Made by a program: the position numbers and the translations under genes. From the NCBI RefSeq assembly GCF_000383595.1, contig NZ_KB911581.1, forward strand, positions 2,013,342-2,077,341: a stretch of DNA of 64,000 nt, in the 5' to 3' direction. This document shows, piece by piece, positions 16,479-24,185 of this stretch (positions are counted from its first letter, which is position 1; each line of letters begins with the position of its first letter). Source of the DNA: Streptomyces bottropensis ATCC 25435 (GTDB lineage: Bacteria > Actinomycetota > Actinomycetes > Streptomycetales > Streptomycetaceae). Below the pieces are notes generated by a model. The model made no database searches. It had not been told where the DNA came from and worked only from the letters and a program-made list of their open reading frames with translations.

Positions 16479-17765
16479 TCAGGCGGCCAGCGGGAGCGCG
16501 GCCAGCTGGGCGACCGTCCAGGTCAGAGGGCCGAAGACGGCGAGCAGGGCTCCCGCGCGGAGCAGGGCCGACTGCCGGGGCAGGGCGCTGGACGCCCCCA
16601 GCCGCACCAGCGCGGCCGTGGTGTCCGCGCGCGCCCTCCGGGCCTCCACGGCGGCCGTCGCGAGGGTGAGCACGGCGCAGCCGGCCACCACGAGCGCGCC
16701 CAGCGTGGTGAGCGGGCCGACCGTGGGGCGCACGCCGGAGGACAGCGTGACCATGGCGTACGCCCCGGAGGCCACCGCGCAGACCACCCCGAGCGGGCGC
16801 CCGATGCGCCGGGCCTCTTCCTGGAGCACGCGCCCGGACAGCAGGCGCAGTGCGCCGGGGCGGGCGGACTGGAGCAGGCGCCCGGTGAGGTGGGCGAGCC
16901 CCGGTCCGACGAGGACCAGCCCCAGGGCGGTGAGCAGCCAGCCGCCGAGGACACCGGCGGGGCTGTCCGCGAAGCCGCCGGGGAGGGTGAGGCCGGAGCC
17001 GTCGTGGGACTGTCCCGCGTACGTCTCGACGGCGAGGCCGACGGCGAGCACGGTGATGCCCCAGGGGAGGCCGCCGGGGGCGGAGCGCGGAGCCGTCGGT
17101 CCCGGCGGCTCGGGTGCGGCCGAGGGGGCGTCGACCGTGTCCTCGGGCTCCTCCTCGTACCGGGTGGCGCCCGCGGGGGACGCGGCGCGTCGGCCGACGG
17201 CGAAGGTGTCGTACGCCATGAAGCGCGTCCGCAGGCCGGCGGGCCGGGGCCCGGTGCTCTCGGGGCGCAGGACGAGGGCGGTCGCGACACAGGCGGCGGC
17301 CGGTACGAGGGCGAGGAGGGTGAGGGCGGCCGGGAGGGGCAGGGGGTGACCGGCGGCGAGGACGTCGGCGGCGGCGCCGTCGAAGGGCATGCCGGTGAGG
17401 TCGCCGCGCAGATGGAGGAAGAACAGCAGGGCCAGGAGCGAGCCGAGGACGGTGGACAGGGCCGTGGTGACCGCCGAGACGGCCATCAGCCGGCCGGGGC
17501 CCAGGCCGACCGCGGACAGGCCGGGGCGGGGCCGGGTGCCGGGGTCGGTGCGGGCCACCGTCACCGCGAAGTACACGGTCGCGGCGGCGGGCGCGACGCA
17601 CCAGGCCAGCCGCAGCACCGAGCCGGCCGGGGCGTGCGGGTGGGCCATGGCGTGCCCGAGGGCGCACAGCAGCAGAAATCCCGTACCGCCGGAGGCCGCG
17701 GCGACCAGGAGCCGGCGGAGCTGGACGACGGGGTGGGCCCGGCGGGCTAGGCGGAGAGCGAGCAC
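16479..17765 (-). CDS. ABC transporter membrane subunit (integral membrane protein)
   Basis: About 428 residues with roughly eight hydrophobic segments and a ~70-residue Pro/Glu-rich loop in the middle. I recognise no permease signature beyond the general look of an exporter-type membrane subunit. Its start, a GTG at 17765 just inside the 3' end of the ATPase gene (overlap 19 bases), and its co-orientation make it the partner of that ATPase. The frame runs open upstream through the ATPase gene, so GTG 17765 is chosen as the first codon giving a plain membrane protein. Substrate unknown. Confidence 0.7.
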   Translation of the reverse strand: MLALRLARRAHPVVQLRRLLVAAASGGTGFLLLCALGHAMAHPHAPAGSVLRLAWCVAPAAATVYFAVTVARTDPGTRPRPGLSAVGLGPGRLMAVSAVTTALSTVLGSLLALLFFLHLRGDLTGMPFDGAAADVLAAGHPLPLPAALTLLALVPAAACVATALVLRPESTGPRPAGLRTRFMAYDTFAVGRRAASPAGATRYEEEPEDTVDAPSAAPEPPGPTAPRSAPGGLPWGITVLAVGLAVETYAGQSHDGSGLTLPGGFADSPAGVLGGWLLTALGLVLVGPGLAHLTGRLLQSARPGALRLLSGRVLQEEARRIGRPLGVVCAVASGAYAMVTLSSGVRPTVGPLTTLGALVVAGCAVLTLATAAVEARRARADTTAALVRLGASSALPRQSALLRAGALLAVFGPLTWTVAQLAALPLAA

Positions 17766-18688
17766 GCGGCCCGGCCTTCCCCGTCGGCGGCGGCCCGGTC
17801 CTCGCCGGCCCCGGCGCCCGGGGCCTCCCCTTCGCCCGAGGACGCGTCTCCCCGCCGGGCCACGGCCTCGCCGCTGCCGCCGTCGACGGTGGACCGCCCG
17901 CCCGGCCCGGCGGGCGAGCGGCCTCCTCGCCCGGCGGCGGCGGGCCGGGGTTCCTGCGCGGCGGGTGGTGGGTGGCCGCCCGCGGCCGTCGGGGCCGGAG
18001 GCAGCGGGAGGGTCTTCACCTGGCGGCCGTCCAGCAGGGTCAGCGTGCGGTCCGCGAGGGACGCGGTCGCGGGGTCGTGGGTGGCGAGGACGACGGTGAT
18101 GTCGTGCGAGCGGGCGGCGGTGGTGAGGGTGCGCAGGACGTGGGCGTGTTCGGCGCGGTGCAGCGCGGCGGTCGGCTCGTCCGCGAAGAGCACGGTGGGG
18201 GCGGCGACCAGGGCCCGGGCCACGACCACCCGCTGGCGCTCGGACTGCAGGAGGGCGTGGGGCCGCTTGCGGGCCGTGTCGCGGATGTCGAGGCGCTCCA
18301 GCCACTCCAGGGCGGCGGCCTTGGCGGCCCGGCGGCCGGTGCCACGCAGCATCAGCGGCAGGGCGGTGTTCTCCCAGGCGTTCAGCTCGGGGACGAGGAC
18401 CGGCTCGGGGTCGATCCAGCCGAAGCGGTCCAGGCGCAGGCGTTCCCGGGCGAGCGGGCCCATCGTGTGCACGGGAACGCTGTTGAACCACACCTCCCCC
18501 CGCTGCGCCCGCAGCTGGCCGGACAGGCACCGCAGGAGCGTGGTCTTTCCGCTGCCGCGCGGGCCGGTGACGGCCAGGATCTCGCCACCCCGGACAGCCA
18601 GCGACACGCCTTGCAGGGCGGGCGAGCCGTCGTGCGCGTAGGTCAGACCACGTGCCCAGAGCACGTCGTTGTCCGGCGGGGCCACCAT
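17747..18688 (-). CDS. ABC transporter ATP-binding protein (LolD/MacB-like) with atypical signature motif
   Basis: A 313-residue ATPase. Walker A is GPRGSGKTT (about residues 42-50), Walker B is VLFADEPTAAL, and the switch region is LATHDPATASLADRTL. The LSGGQ signature is replaced by LLQSERQRV, keeping only the trailing QRV-ARAL. This could weaken ATP hydrolysis or mark a specialised subfamily. The last ~85 residues are a low-complexity Ala/Gly/Pro/Glu tail. It is transcribed with the downstream membrane protein. An exporter role is inferred from the architecture. Confidence 0.85.
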   Translation of the reverse strand: MVAPPDNDVLWARGLTYAHDGSPALQGVSLAVRGGEILAVTGPRGSGKTTLLRCLSGQLRAQRGEVWFNSVPVHTMGPLARERLRLDRFGWIDPEPVLVPELNAWENTALPLMLRGTGRRAAKAAALEWLERLDIRDTARKRPHALLQSERQRVVVARALVAAPTVLFADEPTAALHRAEHAHVLRTLTTAARSHDITVVLATHDPATASLADRTLTLLDGRQVKTLPLPPAPTAAGGHPPPAAQEPRPAAAGRGGRSPAGPGGRSTVDGGSGEAVARRGDASSGEGEAPGAGAGEDRAAADGEGRAACSLSA

Positions 18689-18811
18689 GGGCGTACACCT
18701 CGGTTCGGATCAGGGTTGCCGGGGGAGCCCCCCGTCCGGGGGAACGAAGGCAGGGCCGATCGGTTACAGGGGCACGCTAGGGAGTCAGGGCGGTGGGGGC
18801 CGGACAGCACA

Positions 18812-18858
18812 CGGCCCGGGACGCCCCCATCTCACTCGGATGGGGGCGTCCCGGGCCG
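18812..18858. terminator. Strong terminator after the 18939-20303 aminotransferase gene
   Basis: CGGCCCGGGACGCCCCCAT (18812-18830) pairs perfectly with 18840-18858 around a 9-base loop. The 19-bp stem lies about 80 bases after the aminotransferase stop (minus strand) and upstream of the ABC transporter pair, so it isolates the two units. Confidence 0.8.
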
Positions 18859-18938
18859 TTCGGGGGGCGCGTGGCGGCGCGGGCCCGTGTGCACCGGTTC
18901 GGCGGCGGGTCACACCTGTCGGCGGTGCCCGCCCGGAC

Positions 18939-20303
18939 CTACAGCAGCTTCCACGCCTCCGTCAGCGTCGCCCGCAGGATCTGCTCGATCTCGTCGAAGG
19001 TCGACTGGTCGGAGATCAGCGGCGGCGCGAGCTGGACGACCGGGTCGCCGCGGTCGTCGGCCCGGCAGTAGAGGCCGTTCTCGAACAGCTTCTTCGACAG
19101 GAAGCCGTAGAGGATCCGCTCGGTCTCGTCCTCGTCGAAGCTCTCCTTCGTCGCCTTGTCCTTGACCAGCTCGATCCCGTAGAAGAAGCCGTTGCCGCGG
19201 ACGTCGCCGACGATCGGCAGGTCGTACAGCTTCTCCAGCGTGGACCGGAACGCGTCCTCGTTGTCGAGGACGTGCTGGTTGATGCCCTCGCGCTCGAACA
19301 GGTCGAGGTTGGCGACGCCGACGGCCGCGGAGACCGGGTGGCCGCCGAAGGTGTAGCCGTGCAGGAAGGTGTTGTCGCCCTTGTAGAAGGGCTCGGCTAT
19401 GCGGTCCGAGACGATGCAGGCGCCGATCGGCGAGTAGCCCGAGGTCATGCCCTTGGCGCAGGTGATCATGTCCGGGACGTAGCCGAACTTGTCACAGGCG
19501 AACATCGTGCCGAGCCGGCCGAAGGCACAGATGACCTCGTCCGACACCAGCAGCACGTCGTACTGGTCGCAGATCTCGCGGACCCGCTGGAAGTAGCCGG
19601 GCGGCGGCGGGAAGCAGCCGCCGGCGTTCTGCACCGGCTCCAGGAAGACCGCGGCGATCGTTTCCGGGCCCTCGAAGAGGATCTGCTGCTCGATCTGGTC
19701 GGCGGCCCAGCGGCCGAAGGCCTCGGGGTCGTCGCCGAAGATCGGGGCGCGGTAGATGTTCGTGTTGGGGACCTTGTGCGCGCCCGGCACCAGCGGCTCG
19801 AAGGGGGCCTTCAGGGCCGGCAGACCGGTGATGGACAGGGCGCCCTGCGGGGTGCCGTGGTAGGCGACCGCGCGGGAGATGACCTTGTACTTGGTCGGCT
19901 TGCCCTTGAGCTTGAAGTACTGCTTGGCGAGCTTCCATGCGGTCTCGACCGCCTCACCGCCGCCGGTGGTGAAGAAGACCTTGTTCAGGTCGCCGGGCGC
20001 GTAGGAGGCGATGCGTTCCGCCAGTTCGACGGCCTTCGGGTGGGCGTAGGACCACACCGGGAAGAAGGCCAGCTCCTGTGCCTGCTTGAACGCGGTCTCC
20101 GCCAGCTCGGTGCGGCCGTGGCCCGCCTGGACGACGAAGAGACCCGCGAGACCGTCGAGGTACCGCCTGCCCTTGTCGTCGTAGATGTACGTGCCCTCGC
20201 CCCGGACGATGGTCGGCACCGGGGAGTTCTCGTACGAGGACATGCGGGTGAAATGCATCCACAGGTGGTCGTACGCGGTCTGGCTGAGGTCCTTGGGGCT
20301 CAC
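18939..20303 (-). CDS. PLP-dependent class III (omega/putrescine-type) aminotransferase
   Basis: A 454-residue fold-type I aminotransferase. Diagnostic parts are the N-terminal GTYIYDDKGRRYLDGLAGLF, the PLP phosphate region TTGGGEAVETAWKLAKQY, SRAVAYHGTPQGALSITG, the PLP-stacking Asp in LLVSDEVICAFGRLGTMF, and the Schiff-base Lys in DMITCAKGMTSGYSPIGA. Length and motifs fit the pyruvate-using putrescine/GABA aminotransferase group. With the divergent Lrp regulator and aldehyde dehydrogenase it probably turns putrescine, cadaverine or a related amine into an aldehyde. The amine substrate is inferred from context. Confidence 0.85.
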   Translation of the reverse strand: MSPKDLSQTAYDHLWMHFTRMSSYENSPVPTIVRGEGTYIYDDKGRRYLDGLAGLFVVQAGHGRTELAETAFKQAQELAFFPVWSYAHPKAVELAERIASYAPGDLNKVFFTTGGGEAVETAWKLAKQYFKLKGKPTKYKVISRAVAYHGTPQGALSITGLPALKAPFEPLVPGAHKVPNTNIYRAPIFGDDPEAFGRWAADQIEQQILFEGPETIAAVFLEPVQNAGGCFPPPPGYFQRVREICDQYDVLLVSDEVICAFGRLGTMFACDKFGYVPDMITCAKGMTSGYSPIGACIVSDRIAEPFYKGDNTFLHGYTFGGHPVSAAVGVANLDLFEREGINQHVLDNEDAFRSTLEKLYDLPIVGDVRGNGFFYGIELVKDKATKESFDEDETERILYGFLSKKLFENGLYCRADDRGDPVVQLAPPLISDQSTFDEIEQILRATLTEAWKLL

Positions 20304-20322
20304 GGGTATCGCGTCCTCACGG

Positions 20323-20838
20323 TTATCGGGTTCCCCACATGTAGGTCTGCTTCTTGAGCTTGAGATAGACGAAGCTCTCCGTCGACCGCACGCCGGGCAG
20401 GGTCCGGATGCGCTTGTTGATGACTTCCAGGAGGTGGTCGTCGTCCTCGCAGACGACCTCCGCCATCAGGTCGAAGGAGCCGGCGGTGATCACGATGTAC
20501 TCGACCTCCGACATGGCTGTCAGCGCGTCCGCCACGGGATCCAGGTCGCCGTCGACGTTGATGCCCAGCATCGCCTGGCGCCGGAAGCCCACGGTGAGCG
20601 GGTCCGTGACGGCGACGATCTGCATCACGCCCTGGTCGAGCAGCTTCTGGACGCGCTGGCGCACGGCCGCCTCGGAGAGGCCGACGGCCTTGCCGATCGC
20701 GGCGTACGGCCGTCGGCCGTCCTCCTGCAGCTGCTCGACGATGGCGAGGGACACGGCGTCCAGCTGCGGAGTGCCGTTCCTGGGCTCCCTGGAGTCCTTC
20801 TGGTCTGAGCTTCGACTGGCCACGGGGTCACTGTGCAC
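20323..20838 (-). CDS. Lrp/AsnC-family transcriptional regulator
   Basis: A 171-residue feast/famine regulator. The N-terminal helix-turn-helix (QLDAVSLAIVEQLQEDGRRP, then YAAIGKAVGLSEAAVRQRV) is followed by a RAM ligand-sensing domain (GINVDGDLDPVADALTAM through EVEYIVITAGSFDLMAEVV). GTG at 20838 (MHSDPVASRS...) is preferred; the frame extends seven codons further upstream and another GTG lies at 20823. Only 19 bases separate it from the aminotransferase gene downstream, so the two are probably cotranscribed. It diverges from the aldehyde dehydrogenase gene. Likely a local regulator of amine catabolism and of itself. Confidence 0.9.
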   Translation of the reverse strand: MHSDPVASRSSDQKDSREPRNGTPQLDAVSLAIVEQLQEDGRRPYAAIGKAVGLSEAAVRQRVQKLLDQGVMQIVAVTDPLTVGFRRQAMLGINVDGDLDPVADALTAMSEVEYIVITAGSFDLMAEVVCEDDDHLLEVINKRIRTLPGVRSTESFVYLKLKKQTYMWGTR

Positions 20839-21002
20839 GACGTCTCGACAGTTCCGCAAGGCTGGATCGATGTAATTCGTTGTTTACGGGTGCGTAGCTT
20901 GCGGATTTCGCAGCAAGCGAGGTGTCGGGGGTGTTGAAAACGTGGGGCCGCGGATTAGGGTGGTGTCTCAAGGAATGGACACCCACATCTGGAGGGCCGG
21001 CA
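20839..21002. promoter_or_regulatory. Divergent promoter region, lrp-like gene / aldehyde dehydrogenase, with two inverted repeats
   Basis: Two inverted repeats stand out in this comparatively AT-rich gap. GCTTGC (20897-20902) faces GCAAGC (20913-20918), with an inner TGCG/CGCA. GGTGTC (20962-20967) faces GACACC (20978-20983). Both are plausible operators for the adjacent Lrp-type regulator, the second lying 20 bases before the aldehyde dehydrogenase start. No promoter elements were assigned firmly. Confidence 0.45.
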
Positions 21003-22448
21003 GTGAGCACCGAGCTGGGTCGACTGCGTAAGCTACGAAACTACGTTGACGGGGAATTCCGTGACGCCGTCGACGGACGGACCACCGAGGTGGTCAACCC
21101 CGCGACGGGCGAGGCCTACGCGACCGCGCCCCTGTCCGGCCAGGCCGACGTCGACGCGGCGATGGCCGCCGCCGAGGCCGCGTTCCCGGCCTGGCGCGAC
21201 ACGACCCCGGCCGAGCGCCAGAAGGCCCTGCTGAAGATCGCCGACGCGTTCGAGGAGCGGGCCGAGGAGCTCATCGCGGCGGAGGTGGAGAACACGGGCA
21301 AGCCGATCGGGCTGACCCGCTCCGAGGAGATCCCGCCGATGGTGGACCAGATCCGCTTCTTCGCGGGAGCCGCGCGGATGCTGGAGGGCCGGTCGGCCGG
21401 CGAGTACATGGAGGGGATGACCTCCATCGTCCGCCGTGAGCCGGTCGGCGTCTGTGCCCAGGTCGCGCCGTGGAACTACCCGATGATGATGGCCGTGTGG
21501 AAGTTCGCGCCGGCGATCGCCGCCGGCAACACGGTCGTGCTGAAGCCGTCGGACACGACGCCGGCCTCGACCGTCCTCATTGCGGAGATCATCGGGGCGA
21601 TCCTGCCGAAGGGCGTCTTCAACGTGATCACGGGCGACCGTGACACCGGACGCCTGATGGTCGAGCACCCCGTCCCGGCGATGGCGTCCATCACCGGGTC
21701 CGTGCGGGCCGGCATGTCCGTCGCCGAGTCCGCGGCCAAGGACGTCAAGCGCGTCCACCTGGAGCTGGGCGGCAAGGCGCCGGTCGTGGTCTTCGCCGAC
21801 ACCGACATCGCCAAGGCCGTCGAGGACATCTCCGTGGCCGGCTTCTTCAACGCCGGGCAGGACTGTACGGCCGCCACGCGCGTGCTGGTGCAGGAGTCGA
21901 TCCACGACGAGTTCGTGGCCGCGCTGGCCAAGGCCGCCGCCGAGACGAAGACCGGGCAGCCGGACGACGAGGACGTGCTGTTCGGCCCGCTCAACAACCC
22001 CAACCAGCTCAAGCAGGTCTCCGGGTTCATCGAGCGGCTGCCGGCCCACGCGAAGGTCGAGACCGGCGGTCAGCGGGTCGGCGACAAGGGGTACTTCTAC
22101 GCGCCGACCGTCGTCTCCGGGCTGCGACAGGACGACGAGATCATCCAGAACGAGGTCTTCGGGCCGGTCATCACGGTGCAGTCGTTCGAGGACGAGGCGC
22201 AGGCCGTCGGCTGGGCGAACGGCGTCGAGTACGCGCTCGCGTCGTCGGTGTGGACGAAGGACCACGCGCGCGCGATGCGGATGTCCAAGGCGCTGGACTT
22301 CGGCTGCGTGTGGATCAACACGCACATCCCGCTGGTCGCGGAGATGCCGCACGGCGGGTTCAAGAAGTCCGGGTACGGCAAGGACCTCTCGGGCTACGGG
22401 TTCGACGACTACACGCGGATCAAGCACGTGATGACGTCGCTGGGCTGA
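21003..22448 (+). CDS. NAD-dependent aldehyde dehydrogenase, gamma-aminobutyraldehyde dehydrogenase type
   Basis: A 481-residue ALDH-superfamily enzyme. Landmarks are the oxyanion Asn in APWNYPMMMAVWKFAPAIAA, cofactor-site KPSDTTPAS, the general base Glu in LELGGKAPVVVF, catalytic Cys in FFNAGQDCTAATRVLV, and EVFGPVITVQSFED. The GQDCTAATR active-site context matches the aminobutyraldehyde/betaine-aldehyde group. GTG at 21003 follows GGAGGG. It diverges from the lrp-aminotransferase pair, suggesting an amine to aldehyde to amino acid route (putrescine to GABA). It is close in type to the second enzyme at 29788. Confidence 0.9.
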   Translation: MSTELGRLRKLRNYVDGEFRDAVDGRTTEVVNPATGEAYATAPLSGQADVDAAMAAAEAAFPAWRDTTPAERQKALLKIADAFEERAEELIAAEVENTGKPIGLTRSEEIPPMVDQIRFFAGAARMLEGRSAGEYMEGMTSIVRREPVGVCAQVAPWNYPMMMAVWKFAPAIAAGNTVVLKPSDTTPASTVLIAEIIGAILPKGVFNVITGDRDTGRLMVEHPVPAMASITGSVRAGMSVAESAAKDVKRVHLELGGKAPVVVFADTDIAKAVEDISVAGFFNAGQDCTAATRVLVQESIHDEFVAALAKAAAETKTGQPDDEDVLFGPLNNPNQLKQVSGFIERLPAHAKVETGGQRVGDKGYFYAPTVVSGLRQDDEIIQNEVFGPVITVQSFEDEAQAVGWANGVEYALASSVWTKDHARAMRMSKALDFGCVWINTHIPLVAEMPHGGFKKSGYGKDLSGYGFDDYTRIKHVMTSLG

Positions 22449-22779
22449 GGCCCTGCCCCGGCCGGCCGCGTCTCCGCGCGCGGCCGGTCGTGCGCTCCCC
22501 GCCCCGTACGTGGCTGCGGCCCGTGGGCCCACCTGGCCGCTCTGCGGCGAAGTCCGCGGCGGGCACCGGACTCGGCGGGTCGGCGCCGCTGATCTCGAGG
22601 GCTTGTTTCCGGTCACGGCGAGGCGAATCGTCACGGGTAATTCGTGGCGACGTTGTGGAGATAGTGCAATGGTCTGCCGCGTGGTGGCGCTTTATCAGCC
22701 TTTCGGGGTCGATGCGGACGCGAGGGATCGACGGCAGAAGGGTTGCGGCGTATTCCGTCGTGCCGTAATTACGTGAACC
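22449..22779. other. Intergenic region between aldehyde dehydrogenase and yceI-like gene
   Basis: 331 bases without a convincing gene. The first ~130 bases are GC-rich with no clear hairpin. From about 22615 the composition is more AT-rich (GGTAATTCGTGG, GTAATTACGTGAACC), as expected of a promoter region for the gene at 22780. No specific sites were assigned. Confidence 0.5.
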
Positions 22780-23439
22780 ATGAACCTGTTCACCCGTGCT
22801 GCGTCCCTGCGCCGCCCGGCATCCCCCACGGCCTCGCAACTCCCCCACGAGTCGCAGGCGTTCCCTTCCACCGGCCCGTCCGCTCCCGGCCTGGCCAAGC
22901 TGACCGGCGAATGGATGATCGACGCGGCGCACAGTCGTATCGGTTTCTCCGTCCGGCACGCCCTGGTGACGACCGTGCGCGGCGCGTTCACCGAATATCA
23001 GAGCCGGCTCTACTTCGACGGTCGTGATCCCGCGCGATCACGGGCCGAGATCGTGCTGTCCACCGCGTCCGTCGACACCGGAGTGCAACAACGCGACGGC
23101 CATCTCACGGGCCGCGACTTCCTGGACGCCGCGGCCTATCCGCGGATGCGTTTCGTGAGTACCGCCGTGCGCCCGGTGGGCAACGATGTCTACCGCATGG
23201 CCGGAGAACTCACGATCAAGAACGTCACCCGTCCCGTGGATCTCGAACTCACCTATATAGGGCACGTGATGGATCCGTTCGGCTACGAGCGGGTCGGTTT
23301 CGACGGGACGACCACCATCAACCGCTCCGAATGGGGTCTCACCTACAACCAGCGGCTCGCGGAGGGCGGAGCCATGGTGAGCGAGAAGGTGCGGCTGCAG
23401 TTCGACCTCGCCGTCATCCGCTCGATCCCCGGGGGCTGA
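22780..23439 (+). CDS. YceI-family protein
   Basis: A 219-residue protein with a ~40-residue Ser/Pro-rich lead and one YceI lipocalin-like domain (LTGEWMIDAAHSRIGFSVRH to the final strand VRLQFDLAVI). YceI proteins bind isoprenoid-like lipids in a beta-barrel; their role in actinobacteria is mostly unknown. Family blocks include STASVDTGVQQRDGHLTGRD and GELTIKNVTRPVDLELTY. No signal peptide is evident, so it is probably cytoplasmic. A textbook intrinsic terminator follows. Confidence 0.9.
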   Translation: MNLFTRAASLRRPASPTASQLPHESQAFPSTGPSAPGLAKLTGEWMIDAAHSRIGFSVRHALVTTVRGAFTEYQSRLYFDGRDPARSRAEIVLSTASVDTGVQQRDGHLTGRDFLDAAAYPRMRFVSTAVRPVGNDVYRMAGELTIKNVTRPVDLELTYIGHVMDPFGYERVGFDGTTTINRSEWGLTYNQRLAEGGAMVSEKVRLQFDLAVIRSIPGG

Positions 23440-23457
23440 CGCCCTGTCGCGTTCTCG

Positions 23458-23490
23458 TGGGGGCCCGGCCGTTGCCGGGCCCCCATTTTT
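23458..23490 (+). terminator. Intrinsic terminator after the yceI-like gene
   Basis: TGGGGGCCCGGC (23458-23469) pairs perfectly with GCCGGGCCCCCA (23474-23485) around a 4-base loop and is followed by five T (23486-23490). It has the best U-tract of any hairpin I saw in the window. Confidence 0.93.
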
Positions 23491-23523
23491 GAACACGTTC
23501 AAGCAGGGGCGTACGCTCCCCGT

Positions 23524-24072
23524 ATGAGCGACAGATCCGCCCTGTTGAAGGGCATCCGTGCGTGGCTGGTCTTCTTCGTCATCTGTCTGGTGCTGAGTGG
23601 CGCCACCGCGTTCCCGCTGGTCCACGAGCTGCGGTGGACCGAGGAGTTGCTGCGGTCGCTGTCCGTCGGGGAGCACCTGCCGGCGTTCGTGGACTGGATC
23701 GAGCGCGTACGGGCCGGGCTCGACGAGGCCGACGCCGAGTACCCGTTCCTCCTGTACGGCACCGACTGGCTGGCCTTCGCGCACCTGGTGATCGCGGTGG
23801 CCTTCTACGGCCCCTACCACGACCCGGTCCGCAATATCTGGGTGGTCGAGTTCGGGATGATCGCCTGCGCGGGGATCGTCCCGCTGGCCCTGGTCTGCGG
23901 GCCGATCCGGGGCACCCCCTTCTGGTGGACGGTGATCGACATGTCGTTCGGCGTGCTCGGGGTGATCCCGCTGTACGTCGTACGGCAGCGGATCAAGCGG
24001 CTGGAGGCGCTCACCGGCGGGTGGGACGCAGGAAAAACTGTTATCCCCGCCGCCTCCGCACCGTCTCCGTAG
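23524..24072 (+). CDS. Conserved-type integral membrane protein of unknown function
   Basis: A 182-residue protein with about four hydrophobic segments: near residues 13-32 (WLVFFVICLVLSGATAFPL), 80-95 (LAFAHLVIAVAFYG), 105-125 (VEFGMIACAGIVPLALVCG) and 135-153 (VIDMSFGVLGVIPLYVV). A charged ~50-residue loop follows the first segment. I do not recognise the family. It lies just after the yceI terminator and upstream of a tiny ORF and the ECF sigma gene on the same strand. Confidence 0.7.
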   Translation: MSDRSALLKGIRAWLVFFVICLVLSGATAFPLVHELRWTEELLRSLSVGEHLPAFVDWIERVRAGLDEADAEYPFLLYGTDWLAFAHLVIAVAFYGPYHDPVRNIWVVEFGMIACAGIVPLALVCGPIRGTPFWWTVIDMSFGVLGVIPLYVVRQRIKRLEALTGGWDAGKTVIPAASAPSP

Positions 24073-24107
24073 GGACCCCCTGTCTCCCCCGCACAGGAGC
24101 GAGCCCC

Positions 24108-24185
24108 ATGAGCAGTGTGATCTCCGCCTCGGAGCTTCCCCACGTCGCCGCGATGGCTGAGAAGGTTCGGAACGCGGCCGGGTGA
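24108..24185 (+). CDS. Putative 25-residue leader peptide coupled to the ECF sigma gene
   Basis: ATG at 24108 follows AGGAG (24095-24099) at an ideal 8-base distance and encodes a 25-residue peptide (MSSVISASELPHVAAM...). Its TGA at 24183-24185 overlaps the GTG start of the sigma factor gene at 24182. The good ribosome binding site here and the poor one before the sigma gene suggest translational coupling. The peptide itself may have no function. Expression is inferred only. Confidence 0.45.
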   Translation: MSSVISASELPHVAAMAEKVRNAAG

